Assembly (NCBI GenBank): GCA_023362775.1
Contig: JALMGJ010000003.1
Span: 46,703,916-46,767,915 of the forward strand
Length of the DNA stretch: 64,000 nucleotides
Direction of reading: 5' to 3'
Origin: Charina bottae
Taxonomy: Eukaryota > Chordata > Lepidosauria > Squamata > Charinaidae
The notes beneath the pieces are model-generated. The model did no database searches. It was not told the origin of the DNA and was given only the letters and a program-made list of their open reading frames with translations. The translations under genes were made by a program, and so were the position numbers. Of the stretch, positions 34,267 through 45,864 are shown one piece after another. Within the stretch, counting starts at the first letter, position 1. The number at the start of each line of letters is the position of its first letter.

Positions 34267-34485
34267 CTAGTTATCAATCAAGCTGGTTGCCATAATCTTG
34301 GTTTTTTTGAGGTTTAACTCCAACCCAGCTTTTGCACTTTCTTCTTTCACCTTCATCATAAGGCTCCTCAGCTCCTCCTCGCTTTCAGCCATCAAAGTGG
34401 TAACATCTGCATATCTGAGATTGTTAATGTTTCTTCTGGCAATTTTAACTCCAGCCTTGGATTCATCAAGCCCAGCATGTCGCAT
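34267..34485 (-). pseudogene. BovB reverse transcriptase, catalytic YADD region (mutated)
   Basis: MRHAGLDESKAGVKIARRNI, NNLRYADVTTLMAESEEELR, and AGLELNLKKTKIM. The catalytic box YADD carries valine in place of the second aspartate (YADV), which would abolish polymerase activity. The flanking sequence is otherwise conserved. Confidence 0.88.
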
Positions 34486-34512
34486 GATGTGTTCTGCGTA
34501 CAGGTTGAATAG

Positions 34513-35055
34513 CTAGGGTGAGAGTATACAACCCTGCCGTACTCCTTTCCCAATCTTAAACCAGTCTGTTGTTCCGTGGTCTGTTCTTACTGTTGCTACT
34601 TGGTCGTTATACAGATTCCTCAGGAGGCAGACAAGATGACTTGGTATCCCCATACCACCAAGAACTTGCCACAATTTGTTATGATCCACACAGTCAAAGG
34701 CTTTAGAATAGTCAATAAAACAGAAATAGATGTTTTTCTGAAACTCCCTGGCTTCCTCCATTATCCAGCAGATATTGGCAATTTGGTCTCTAGTTCCTCT
34801 GCCTTTTCTAAACCCAGCTTGTACATCCGGCAATTCTCGCTCCATGAATTGCTGGAGTCTACCTTGCAAGATCTTGAGCATTACCTTACTGGCATGTGAA
34901 ATAAGTGCCACTGTTCGATAGTTTGAACATTCTTTAGTGCTTCCCTTTTTTGGTATGGGGATATAAGTTGATTTTTTCCAATCTGATGGCCATTCTTGTG
35001 TTTTCCAAATTTGCTGGCATATGGCATGCATCACCTTGACAGCATCATCTTGCAA
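34513..35055 (-). pseudogene. BovB reverse transcriptase, fingers and palm
   Basis: A 180-codon frame with KKSTYIPIPKKGSTKECSNY, DVQAGFRKGRGTRDQIANI, the first catalytic aspartate block FIDYSKAFDCVDHNKLW and GVRQGCILSP at the end. A stop follows ILSP directly (near 34513), where the family continues LFNLYAEHIMR; that continuation is open in the next piece. The first catalytic aspartate is intact. Confidence 0.9.
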
Positions 35056-35881
35056 GATTTTAAACAGTTCAGCTGGATACCGTCGTCTCCTGCTGCCTTG
35101 TTATTAGCAAAGTTTCTCAAGGCCCATTCAACCTCACTCTTCAGAATGCCTGCCTCTAACTCACTGACCAGACTGTCAAACCTATCCCTGATATTTTTAT
35201 CCTTCCTATACAGATCTTCTGTACATTCTTGCCACCTTTTCTTGATCTCTTCTGCTTCTGTTAGGTCCTTGCCATCTTTGTGTTTGATCATACCCATTTT
35301 TGCCTAGAATTTACCTCCGATGTTTCTAATTTTCTGGAAGAGGTCTCTTGTCCTTCCTATTCTATTATCTTCTTCCACTTCCGCACATTGCTTGTTTAAA
35401 AATAATTCCTTATCTCTTCTGGCTAACCGCTGGAATTTTGCATTTCATTGGGCATATCTCCTCCTATCACTGTTTACCGACTGTATAGATGTCTGCCACC
35501 TTTGGCTGCAAAGGATGTAGTCAATCTGATTTTGGTGTCGATCATCTGGTGAAGTCCATGTATAAAGTCGTCTTTTTGGTTGCTGGAAGAGAGTGTTTGT
35601 TATGCACAGTGAGTTGTCTTGGCAAAATTCTATCAGCTTATGTCCCGTTTCATTTTGTTCTCCCAGACCATGCTTGCCTGTAATTCCAGGTGTCGTTTGA
35701 CTATCCACCTTAGCATTCTAGTCTCCTGTAATGAAAATAACATCTCTTTTTGGCGTATTATCCAGTAGGTGCTGCAGATCCTCATAGAACTGATCTACTT
35801 CTGCTTCTTCAGCATCTGTGGTTGGGACGTATATTTGGATCACTGTGATGTTAAATGGCTTACCCTGAATTCAAATTGAGA

Positions 35882-36346
35882 TCATTCTATCATTTTTGGA
35901 TTGTATCCAAGCACTGCTTTAGCCACTTTATTATTGATTATGAAGGCTACTCCATTTCTTCTGTGGTCCTCTTGTCCACAGTAGTAGATCTGGTGGTCAT
36001 CTGATGTGAAGTGGCCAATTCCAGTCCATTTCAGTTCACTGACACCCAAAATGGCTATATTTAATCTTGACATCTCACCAATAATCACATCCAATTTGCC
36101 CTGGCTCATAGATCTTACATTCCAGGTTCCTATGGTGTGTTGATCTTTAGAACATCGGATTTGTCGTTCACCACCAGCACCGTCGGCCGCTAGCCGTCCT
36201 TTTGGCTTTGAGCTAGCTGCGTCATCACATCTGGGGCTAGTTGAACGTATCCTCTGTTCCTCCCCAGTAGCATTTTGACCATCTTCCGACCTGGGAGTCC
36301 CATCTTCCGATGGTATACCGACATATCTCTGGTTGTACTGATCCAT
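35882..36346 (-). pseudogene. BovB AP-endonuclease N-terminal part
   Basis: TIGTWNVRSMSQGKLDVIIG, LNIAILGVSELKWTGIG and DHRRNGVAFIINNKVA match the N, E and following motifs of RTE-type APE endonucleases, which nick the target DNA. It ends near YNPKMIE; the domain continues out of frame in 35445-35708 (NQIDYILCSQRWQ). Confidence 0.85.
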
Positions 36347-36490
36347 TTAGTTTTCACAGCAAGAATACTGGGGTGGGTTGCCATTACCTTCCCCATGGAT
36401 CGTATTTAGTCTGACCTCTCTGCCATGACCTTCCCGTCTTGGTTGTCCCTTCATGGTTTAGTTCATGGCATCATTGAGGTGCTCAAGCTC

Positions 36491-37003
36491 CAGCACCACA
36501 ACAAGGTAACAATCTTCTTTGCTGGAGCTGTAAATCAATACAAAATTCTAATACATGTAAACTACTCCTGATTATACTAGGGCTGTTGTACAGTAATCTA
36601 AAGGGGGCAAAAGGGAAAAAGACTATTTGGAACATGCTCTCCTGTTGGTGCCTCCTTAAATCAAATGCATCTTTTCCTGGGATTGCAGAACCCAGCAAAA
36701 GATGTAGCTTCTTTAAGGAGTGGCAAGAAGTCCTTTCCTTCACCTTTTCTGCTTCAAATCTGGCATGAATATGTGCATTCACTTAGAACAACAACCTTTG
36801 GTGGACACACCCATTGATCTCTCTGGGAGTTTTTAGTGGTCACCCAACATGGGCAGGACCAGTAGTTGGGCCAGGATACACATAGACCAATTATCTTCTC
36901 TTACACTCAAGATCTCTGGAGCAACAAGGTTTAAACTATCCTTCAAGGTACGGTCATTAGGAACCCACCTTTCCAGGTATCCAGTGATAATTAAATGGCT
37001 ATC
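36491..37003. other. No recognised feature
   Basis: Unique sequence between BovB and the mariner-like MITE. Confidence 0.3.
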
Positions 37004-37005
37004 TA

Positions 37006-37233
37006 CAGGTAGTCCTCATCTGCAACCACAATTGGGACCAGAAACTTGGTTATTAAACGAAGTGGTCGCTAAGTGAAACTGTGACTGTGCTTATGATCTT
37101 ACTTCAGCTTTCCTTTGCTTTACAGACCTGCAAAGGTCATAAATGCAAGGATAGGTTATAAAGTTACTTTTTCATCACTGTTTTAACTGTGAATGGTTGG
37201 TAAATGAAGCAGTCACTAAATGAGGACTACCTG
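37006..37233. mobile_element. Mariner-like MITE, copy 2 (TA flanks)
   Basis: CAGGTAGTCCTCATCTGC ... AAATGAGGACTACCTG inverted termini with TA at 37004-37005 and 37234-37235. Internal CACTAAATG/GTCGCTAAGTG motifs repeat near the ends. Non-coding. Confidence 0.82.
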
Positions 37234-37235
37234 TA

Positions 37236-37838
37236 TTCCACACTACTCTGCTGAATTAGAACTAATTCTGACATTACAGTGACAAACTGAATGGCACAGG
37301 AAGTGCTTCTTCATTGTTATAGCAAATGGTTTTCACAATTGCCACACTACATTGTTGTGCAGAACTGTTCCAACCCATTTCAACACAATAGGAACAATTC
37401 TTCCTTGGAGTTGGCCTCAGTTTTTGATATGTTTTGACTAACATTCCCAGAATTCCCTCCAGTATTGCATTTGCAGTTACTTGTATTAAGCATGACGGAC
37501 AACTTAGTAGAATATACAATTTTCTCTTCATTTTCAATAAACGTCACTTTAAAAACCAATTTAAACAATAATTTAAATGATTGGGCCAGTAAATAAATAT
37601 TATCAGAAGCACTCTCTCTATATAAAGCCTGCCATCTTTACATTAATAACAGATGTCAGACTATTATGCTTTATGTTATCCAGACTTACCCAATAAAAAG
37701 TGAATTAACTACTGTTAGCTTTTTCCCTTAACTTACTAAATAATCATCAAGCCATTTCAGTGGTTAAGAACTTTGTAGATAAAACTTGCCTGCAAAACAC
37801 TGTTGATAAATGCTAAGGTGGAGTTTTATATGCCAGAG
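37236..37838. other. No recognised feature
   Basis: AT-rich unique sequence. Confidence 0.3.
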
Positions 37839-38009
37839 CAGAGCTTTCCAAACTGTGTGTCGCGACACAAAAGTGTGTCGCCACACACAGTCTGGTGTGT
37901 CGCCACACAACCCGGAAGCGCTGATCATCATCAGCGCTTCCGGGTTTCTCCGCGGCGACACACCAACGGCAGTTGGTGTGTCGCCGTGGGAAAACTTTGG
38001 AAAGCCCTG
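37839..38009. mobile_element. hAT-like MITE, GC-rich type, shortest copy
   Basis: Termini CAGAGCTTTCCAAACTG and CTTTGGAAAGCCCTG; target repeats TGCCAGAG/TGCTAGAG (7 of 8). Subterminal GTGTGTCGCGACACA. The centre is an inverted repeat of CCCGGAAGCGCTGAT around CATC (37911-37946). At 171 bp this may be close to a minimal mobile form. Confidence 0.92.
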
Positions 38010-38017
38010 TGCTAGAG

Positions 38018-40100
38018 TCTTAAGTTCTCGTGCAAAATGGCTGTCTGAATAATGGCTCATTCACCAAATGGCTGTTGGGGACATCAACAAGTTACAATAT
38101 AATGGTTTAGCAGAATGCCACTTCCTCAGCTCCTACCTTCTGCAGGAGATCCTCTACTATCCTTGCTTTCTTCTGTCCTTTTTTCTGAGCAAGTGAAGAA
38201 ACTTTCAGACAAAGCTCTGGGCCCATCAGCATTCTTGCAAATAAAGATGGTGGTGATAGAGCAATTTTATAAATAAAGATAAGATGAACTAAGGAACTTG
38301 AACAAAGCAGTTCTCCATGGGAATGCAGCACTCCCAGGCACCACATTAGGGGCCTAAGTCATATATTCACTCCCTTAAGCATTTCTGTGTAGTATAAAGA
38401 GCTAAACAAGATGATAAAGACAGAAGCAAAAACTTGTGGCACTGCGGATGTTAGGCACATACTGTAAATACTTCAGAATTATTATTTAACATTTCCAGTC
38501 AGTAAAATCCAGGGCAGAAAGGCTAAAAAATATCCACATGAGAGACTAAACACCATGGGAAATATGATGTTAATACCAAGGATCACACCAAGTGAGTTTT
38601 ACTAGCTGAAGTTCTTTCCCCCAAAGAATAGGAAGATGTCTTAGCAGTCAACGGAATTATTTGGTAGCCATCATCTCTACAGGAGCTACCAATCATCTAC
38701 AGGAGCTACCTCTCACCTGATTTCCCAGTTTCAGGCTTCTATGAAACAGGAGATGTAAGCTAGGCTCATGTTGCATTAAGCCATAATGTGGTTTGTTTGG
38801 CTTTGGCTTTGGCCTTAGATGTCTTCTTAGATGACTACTTCATTCTCTCCTTCAAAGAATGATGACAGGGCAGTGTCCTCTGAGCAGAAGGCTATGAATT
38901 CTGAGTACAGAACTGATTGTCACTCTTCTGAGGAATTAATGCAGGGCCATTCTTATCTGAGTCTGTTGCTCTGCTTTGAAAGTCTGCTTGATCACCTCAG
39001 ATACTTCCATGCTGGTTTATGGCTGAAATAAACATTTTAAAAACTGATACTTCCCACATCCCTTTTTCTGCTTCCAAGTAATAACATTTTTCAAGAGAAT
39101 GGAAATAAATTCATGTGCCTTTGAAAAAAAATGTTTCATTGACCTTTAGATGAACACACTACTTCAACACCACATAACTCAGGCAGGAAGAGGACACACA
39201 TTGTCCTTAGAGGCTTACAAATTGCAAGCAACTTCCATTCCCTCGGAGTGTTCACAGAGCTCCTGCGTTCTTGGTTCTTTTAAAGGCATCATGTTCCTCA
39301 GGGAATAGAGAACCATAAGCACGTTGTTACCAGAAAGTACATTTTCTGTAAAATGATGTATGCTGCAACTTGATGTATTTCCTTGCTGTATTCCAGTAAT
39401 AACTGCATTGATTATGTGTGGGAAGGAACATTTTCTGCAGGAAAATCATCTCCTGATCCTGTTAACTTATGTATAAGAAATGGCCTGATGCTCCTGCTGT
39501 GCCATTAAACTGTTTTTCCCTCCCCAGCCCCATTTTTTATAAGACAAAGATTCAAGATGAATATGACTTTCTGAAGAACTCCTTGCTTAGTAAAATGAAA
39601 TTACTGGATTACTAATTCTAGTGAACATTGAACAACCAGGGACTATGCAAAACACCAACATAATGCATGTATTATTTACCAAAGTGGAGGAAAACAGATC
39701 TTCACGAGAGAGCAGCATTGTGAATAGGAACCAAGTCGCAGCATCACCGATAAGAGGGAAAGATTATTTTAACCAACAACTGTCTCTTAGAGTGTTCTTA
39801 TCAGAAAGGCCCTCTATTGTATGGGTCTTCCCAGAAAATGTCCATCATTGTAGTGACACGCAGATAGTTGTGAAGAGATACTTGGTGCCCACTTACTGCT
39901 CCTAGAGATAGGAAAAATATTAAACTACCATCACAGAAAAATCAAAATTATGACAGAGAGTTTGCAGTGTGCCACAAGTTCTAGCTGAACCACTACATAC
40001 TTGTGCAGTCCTAGATATTGTTTATTAGCCAGAAAGAGAGAATGTATGTCCATTTTTCCTTAACATGTTCATTAGAAGTTGTCATTTATTGGGGTTAGGA
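38018..40100. other. No recognised feature
   Basis: Unique sequence. The open frame at 39621-39905 (94 codons) is unrecognised and lacks context. Confidence 0.4.
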
Positions 40101-40118
40101 TTAGTGAGACAATTCTTA

Positions 40119-40345
40119 ATTTTCTGGGGGGCGGGGTTTGCAGGCGGGAGCCAATCGTGTGGACGGGTGGGCTGGGTTTGCAGGTGGGAGCCAATTGTGC
40201 GGACGGGGCGGGGTTTGCAGGCAGGAGCCAATCGCGTGGACGGGGGGTGGGGTTTGCAGGTGGGAGCCAATCACGTGGACCACCACTGCTCACCTGCTAT
40301 GTGGCCCACTTCCTAACAGGCCACAGGTTGTGGACCCCTGCTTTA
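40119..40345. repeat. Minisatellite with CCAAT and GC boxes, in a hAT-like fragment
   Basis: Four units of roughly 40-43 bp share GGGTTTGCAGG(C/T)GGGAGCCAAT followed by a variable CGTGTGGACGGG part. Each holds an ATTGG/CCAAT box and most have a GGGCGGGG-like GC box. The end (CTAACAGGCCACAGG...TGTGGACCCCTGC) resembles the terminus of hAT elements that start GCAGGGGTCC. Open frames here result from the period and composition. Confidence 0.75.
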
Positions 40346-40429
40346 TATCCTCATATACTCACTGGTATATCCTTGGCTATAGCCTCAAGCACATGACAAA
40401 ATAGTTATCAATTTCTTTTTTGTATTGTG

Positions 40430-40515
40430 TTTTAACTGTTTTTATGATTGTTCACCGCCCAGAGTCACTGGTTTGAGATGGGAGGCTATACAAATTGATA
40501 AATAAATAAATAAAT
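40430..40515 (+). mobile_element. L2 LINE 3' tail
   Basis: TTCACCGCCCAGAGTCACTG ... GGGAGGCTATACAAATTGAT and (AAAT)n: the standard L2/CR1 3' end, also seen at 51670 and 52500. Confidence 0.8.
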
Positions 40516-40947
40516 CTAGTAGTCTACGAACATTGCAATATCTGGCACACATGCTGCGTTAGCTCTATAAAGAAAAGATAGGATAAAAATGAAATGAAAA
40601 CTGAAATACAATAATTTACAAATCAAAGATGCAAAATATTAATTGCAATGCAGTGTGATTCTAGACATTGCTTTTATTCCAAATTCAGTTCCATCCTGTT
40701 CAATGGAGATTATTTATAGTTCTACATCATCCTGGAAGAAAGCCTTGATGCAGGGCTCTATCTTTGTTCCAATGTTATTCAACAGCTTTATAAATTACCT
40801 ATCACATGAAAAGGATGCTTATCAGATTTGCTGGTGACACCATGCTACAGAGATTGGCTAACAGGTCAAAGGACAAAAAGACCATTCAAACTGATTCTTA
40901 TAAGCTTGAACATTGATGTTCAACTGTGATATGCATATGGTCTAGTG

Positions 40948-41217
40948 CAGGGCTTTCCAAAGTTTTCCCGCGGCGACACACCAACCGCCATTGGTGTGTC
41001 GCCGTGGGAAAACCCGGAAGTGCCGCCATTGCGGCAGCGCGCAAAACCCCGGAAGCGCTGCTGCCGCTTTCAGGTTTTGCACGCTGCAGTTGGTGTGTCG
41101 CCGCGGGAAAACCTGGAAGCGCTGATGATGATCAGCGCTTCCGGGTTGTGTGGTGACACACCAGACTGTGTGTGGCGACACACTTTTGTGTCGCGACACA
41201 CAGTTTGGAAAGCTCTG
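40948..41217. mobile_element. hAT-like MITE, GC-rich type (exact TSD)
   Basis: Exact 8-bp repeats GTCTAGTG (40940-40947 and 41218-41225). Left CAGGGCTTTCCAAAG, right CAGTTTGGAAAGCTCTG. The core alternates GGTGTGTCGCCG(T/C)GGGAAAA and CCCGGAAG units, and ends in the palindromic CGCTGATGATGATCAGCG. Confidence 0.95.
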
Positions 41218-41444
41218 GTCTAGTGTATGTGTAGTAACATCAGATGTACAGGTTGAGAAGTAGAGATTCCTGGCTTGCCAACAATACAGTGCTGGAAGAA
41301 TTAGCTAAACATGAACAAGCAGTGTGATGCAGCAGCTAAAAAGGCCAATGACACCCTAGGTTGCATTAACTGCATCGGTATCACAAGAGACAATCATTCC
41401 ATCCGTTCTGCACTGATTAGACTGCCCTACTCCACACATTAAAA

Positions 41445-41703
41445 CAGAGCTTTCCAAACTTTTCATGTTGGTGACACACTTTTTAGACATGCATCATTTT
41501 GCGACACACTCTTACAGCAGGGCACAAGGCAGGCACTGGGACCTGCGCGGAATCACAGCAGGTTTGGAGGCAGCAAGGCACAAGGCAGGCACTGGGACCT
41601 GCGTGGAATCCTGGCAGGGCTCGGAAGCAGCAGCAGCTGCGACACACCCAGACACTGCAGCGGACACACTAACGTGTCCCGACACACAGTTTGGAAAGCT
41701 ATG
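41445..41703 (+). mobile_element. hAT-like MITE, type 2 core (exact TSD)
   Basis: Exact 8-bp repeats CATTAAAA (41437-41444 and 41704-41711). Termini CAGAGCTTTCCAAACTT and CAGTTTGGAAAGCTATG. The core has two direct repeats of GCACTGGGACCTGCG plus GGAATC. It lies within the CR1/L3-like LINE. Confidence 0.95.
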
Positions 41704-42087
41704 CATTAAAAGATACATGGAAAAACTGAAGTGGGTTCAGATACAGTGATGACAAGGATACTGGAAACCACAAGGCACAGTTATAGACATTTGGCATGTT
41801 TAACTTTCAAAACAGAAGCCTAACTAGATTAAGTAGTCTAAAAAGCTGTCATGCACAAGAGGGCTGCACTTGTTCTTATAGAAACTGGGAGGATAAGAAT
41901 CCGTGGGTTGATACTAAAAAGAAGGAGATTCAGTTTGAATATTGGAAGGAATTTCCTGATGGTAAGTGCTATTAATAACAATAATTTATTGTTGTTTATT
42001 TTTTTGATGTTAGGTAAATACATTGAGAGCTCTTGCACCGAAGTCAAATTCCTTGTATGTTTAGTCATACTTGGCCAATAAAGTATT

Positions 42088-42126
42088 CTGTTCTGTTCTG
42101 TTCTGTTCTGTTCTGTTCTATTCTAT
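42088..42126. repeat. (TTCTG)n microsatellite
   Basis: Seven TTCTG units with a few TTCTA variants at the end of the CR1-like 3' region. Confidence 0.95.
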
Positions 42127-42129
42127 AGT

Positions 42130-43780
42130 GGAAAAGTCTGTGCAGAACAGTGGTGACTTCTCTCTTTGGAGGTTGTCAAAGGTGGGCTGAATGTGACAAA
42201 GATAGTTTAGTAAAATTTTTTGGTTGTAAAGGGGCGGGAGAATGAGAAGCCCACTTTATAAGCAATCAATGAAAGTTTTTTCATAAATTGCAGAGAGAAT
42301 TAAAATATAAGCTCTTTCATCTAAATCATCACCAGCTTTTCTGCCCAGTCCCAATTGTTCAATTGGGCATATTTATTGATTTTAAAGCATGTTTTCCAAT
42401 CACCACTTCATTTTACCTTCAACTTTTATTACAGTTCCCGTTTTGATTTCTACTTAAGAATGACTAACAAGCAGTACTGGGATTTCTCGTCGATATCGAG
42501 TTCATTCGCCGAAGTTTTCTTTTGCATCATTATTCCTACAACTTTATTTTCCTGGAAGAGCCATCATGAGTAATTTTTCTCCTCCGCTCGGATTAGATCT
42601 TGGCGAAAGGTTGGCAGCGCTGGATTGATCTCCTCTCTGCTGAAACCCGGCAAAAGAATCGCAGGGCGAGAATGGCATTGGCATGCATGAAACTTGATCT
42701 GCTCATCTCCAAACCAAATCGATACCTGATGGGAATTCCAGGATATCAGATTCGAACCCAGCCAAAAAGATTCCACTTTCGGTAAAGCCCCTTTAATCCC
42801 TAGCAGATACTCCCGCCCACTTTCCATTTTCTGGCAGTGACGCAGCTGCACACGCAGCGCTGGGAGCTGTAATGCTCCACCCACTTCCCTGAAAACTGCT
42901 GTGGCTGCTGGGTCCTAGCATGTGCCCCGTTTTCCATTCCTTTTCGTTCTAACTGCGACGGACATCAAAACAACAGTATTTTGTGAGGAGGAATGCACAG
43001 TTGCGGCAAAGCAATAAACAGCTGGCAGAAAGCAAATGTTGGTATTTAAAAAATGCATATATCTCCCATGATTTTTATATGGGGGCCGCCTAAAGACATA
43101 CTGTAATTAATGTGCAAATCACTTCCAATTTGCAAAGAATCGCACAAGGAACCATTACAATCATAGTTCTAACACTTTTGGGAGCCACTCTGAGATAAAA
43201 AGTGGAACCAGAATCAGGGCACAGCTTTTGATGCAATCTTTTTGCATTTTATGTGGGATCCAATGGCAGTTACTATCAAAGACAGACCATATTTGTCTGC
43301 TAAGTCGTGGAGTATGATTATTTGTTATTATTTACAGATTTATTTTTGGTGCTGCCATGGTACATGAATCCTCATGATTTTCTGTGAAATCGACTTGAAA
43401 CCACATTCAAAATTCAGATCACATCTGCTTGCACAGAGTGAGCAGTTAAAATCATGATCTGATGATTTCTGGTGGTTCTCTGGGAGAAAAATGGCATACT
43501 CCAAAATGGATCCATGGCATGAATCCTCATGATTTAGCATGGTACCTGCCACCTGCTATTACTGTCAAAACACAAGTCACACGTGTCCACACCCAGAATG
43601 AGCCAATGCAATTACAGTATATTTTCCAGCTATGTTGGACAAGTTTCAGAATTGCTAGACAGAATTCCCAGACAATTCAGAAAGCATGAAGGGTGGAGAA
43701 GGCTGCTATCAATCTAGAACAGACTTTTGAAATCTACAAACAAGCAATAATGGAAGGCTTAATTCTGAATCCAATACTCT
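42130..43780. other. Unrecognised; a moderately GC-rich block at 42.55-42.95 kb
   Basis: A minus-strand frame of 106 codons (42564-42884; contains LSREEINPALPTFRQ-like text preceded by LLPGF) covers the GC-rich block. I do not recognise a family. It could be a fragment of a retroelement 5' region. The rest is unique sequence, with a local partial repeat of ATGGTACATGAATCCTCATG/ATGGCATGAATCCTCATG at about 43356 and 43514. Confidence 0.3.
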
Positions 43781-43789
43781 GAAAATAAA

Positions 43790-44400
43790 AGAATTAAATG
43801 TAGTAAGGGAAAAATGTGGGCTATTACATTTTAATAAAGGTTAGGCAAAACAGGAAAAGGTGCAAAGAAGAACAGTGAGGACGGTCAGAGGACTGGGAAC
43901 TAAGTCATATCAGAAGACAATGGTTTAGTTAGACCACTGTTTCACCTGGCTGGGGAATTCTGGGAGTTGAAGTCCACACATCTTAAAGTTGCTGAGGTTG
44001 AAAAACACTGGTTTAGACAACAGAAGGATGAACATGATAGTACTCTTCAAATTTCTGAAAGAGTGTCCCAAATTACATGTGTAACACTGTTTACTTGGGG
44101 TTGCCTTTGAAGACTACTGGAAAACTGAAGGTAGTACAGAAGAAGATTTTGCACTGGCTGCCACTGTTCAAAGCCTTGGATGGCTTGATCCCTGGATATT
44201 TGCACAACTATCTCCTCTGAACTGAATCTGCCTGCCCTGTGATCTAGTCAAGAAAGGTTGCTTAAGAAGTAAGAGGGAAGATGGTCCTGGCCTTTCAAAT
44301 GGCTGTCCCTGCCCTGAATTTCAGGTCACCAACACGATGGACGTCTTGAGAAAGGCTGTCCAAACTGAACTGTTCCACTCAATACATCATACAAACCATT
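43790..44400 (+). mobile_element. CR1/L2-like LINE 3' remnants
   Basis: GGTGCAAAGAAGAACAGTGA (about 43.86 kb) resembles the CR1/L3 RVQRRATK segment; GGCTTGATCCCTGGATATTTGC (44.18 kb) resembles the L2 GLGPGYLRD segment. Both are highly eroded and separated by the MITE at 43935, so two different old elements may be present. Confidence 0.45.
43935..44010. mobile_element. hAT-like palindromic MITE, left-truncated
   Basis: CCTGGCTGGGGAATTCTGGG...AGTTGCTGAGGTTGAAAAACACTG: one arm plus the centre of the family at 7917-8010. Flanks AGTTAGAC / GTTTAGAC agree at 6 of 8. Confidence 0.7.
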
Positions 44401-45186
44401 GTTCCTGATCTTCTGTTGCTTTTGAAGCAAAATTACTTACATGGTAAGTGCAGCAAGATTTAATAAAAGAAGGAGCACATTCCCTGTAACTGTTAGTAAT
44501 TACTTTGTAGAGGAATTATATGTCCATATTATATTCATTCTTCACATTTTAATAAACATATCCTCTGAAGGTTGGTGTATGTGTTTGTTTGTTTGTTTTT
44601 CTGTTAATTTTGTACATACTTGTTGTGCACTGGCAATTTCTTGGAGTCTACCTAAAGCTCTTTGTCACTTTTCGGACATCTAGTTGACTGCTGCTTCTCC
44701 TCCTCAAATCATTAGCTAGGTCCTCTGAAAGTTTGAAAGGGATATCTTGATTTATAAGTATACTTTAGTCCATAAACACTTACTTGGTGTGTTGAGTAAC
44801 TTTGATCTGCTTTAGGATAGGTAGGATGGAAATCAGCCCTAGCATTAGGCAATGGTAGCTCCCAGCTATGCCTCACTTCCTGACCCCAGTAAATTACCCT
44901 GCTATCTCAGGAGTGGTAGCAGATACAACTGTATCTCACTGTTGAAATAAGATTTAATCATCAGTCCAGTGGAATGGGGAGGGAGGTGCCATCAGCAAGC
45001 CTATTTCAGTAGCAAGTTAGCTGATAGCTACAATTGTATAGGGTGGCCAACATACAGTCCTCCAGATACTGGCCTGCAACTCCCATAATCCTCATGGTTA
45101 CCCATGGTTCTCATCATAATAAACACTGTACAGTACACATACTGTAATCACACTGATTTCACTTGGACTTTTTCCCCTGAATTATT
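44401..45186. other. No recognised gene
   Basis: Unique sequence; near 45040-45110 a scrap of the CCAACCTGG-type MITE is possible. Confidence 0.3.
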
Positions 45187-45194
45187 GTATAAGG

Positions 45195-45537
45195 CAGTGT
45201 TTCTTAAACATTTTTCTCTCAGGACCCCTTCTCACTTTTGAAAATTATGGAGGACCCCAAAACAGCTTTTATTTGTATGGGTTATATTTATTGATATTTA
45301 CTGTATTAAAAATTTAATTTATTTATTTAAAAGATTTGTATGGCCGCCCATCTTAAACACAGCTCTGGGCGGCTCACAAAATTGACACATTCACTGCTGC
45401 TACTGCTTCTCACAATGTTTGAGGGGATTTTAATATTGCATTATTTTTCAGCATAGGCTGGCAAATAATTTCGAGGACCCCTGAGAGGGTCTTGGGGGAC
45501 CACCAGGGGCCCTAGGACCACACTTTAAGAAACACTG
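45195..45537. mobile_element. hAT (Charlie-like) MITE with exact 8-bp TSD and nested LINE tail
   Basis: Termini CAGTGTTTCTTAAAC and TTAAGAAACACTG; exact 8-bp duplications GTATAAGG at 45187-45194 and 45538-45545. The interior includes GGACCCC repeats typical of hAT-Charlie derivatives. At about 45314-45390 an antisense L2 3' tail (TTTGTATGGCCGCCCATC) is nested. Confidence 0.9.
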
Positions 45538-45545
45538 GTATAAGG

Positions 45546-45860
45546 GATTAGGCGATGCGTATCTTGTCTGCCTCCCCACTTTCTTAGGTTATATAATTCC
45601 TAGGGTCTATTCATTGCAAGATGCGTATTAGGGAGTCAGCCTGAGTGTGCAGGACTGCCTGGTACTTCTGCATTCCTGAATTTGATTACGATAGAAGCTG
45701 GAATAGCAACAGTATGCAGGAGGTCTTATAAGCCGACAGACGTGTTGCAGTTCTTCCCTATATTTTTAATGCGCCACTGCGTGGTGATGCGGTAAAGGAG
45801 AGAGGCTGATGTCGGGTTTAGGCAACTTCGGTTTAAATCTTGGGACAGAGATACCCCTTT
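45546..45860. other. Upstream flank of the CpG island
   Basis: Unique sequence leading into the CpG island. Confidence 0.3.
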
Positions 45861-45864
45861 AAGA

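Larger units (their letters stand above)
33741..36490 (-). mobile_element. BovB (RTE) LINE, near full length but dead
   Basis: Minus-strand order: 5'UTR with GGCAACCCACCCCAGTATTC (36.4 kb), a BovB hallmark; APE endonuclease N-terminus (36346-35882: TIGTWNVRSMSQGKLDV, GVSELKWTGIG); endonuclease C-terminus (35708-35445: NQIDYILCSQRWQ); linker and RT (35297-34267); C-terminal domain (34159-33741). Stops and frameshifts divide the ORF into at least five pieces, and the RT catalytic YADD reads YADV. It abuts the truncated 5' end of the L1. Confidence 0.9.
40640..42085 (+). mobile_element. Old CR1/L3-like LINE, split by two MITEs
   Basis: Recognisable pieces: GSIFVPMLFNSFINYLSHE (about 40.78 kb; RT palm), QCDAAAKKANDTLGCINCIG (about 41.3 kb; C-terminal domain), and the downstream motif GAAACTGGGAGGATAAGAAT ... 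GGAGATTCAGTTTGAATATT (41.88-41.95 kb), common in CR1-type 3' regions. MITEs at 40948 and 41445 separate them. The three pieces in order on one strand argue for one original element. Confidence 0.65.

Noticed and set aside
33715..35683. Plus-strand frames opposite BovB
   Set aside because: Antisense shadows of the BovB ORF pieces.
40065..40404. Overlapping frames on both strands at 40.1-40.4 kb
   Set aside because: Products of a four-unit minisatellite; translated repeats such as GANRVDG reflect the DNA period.
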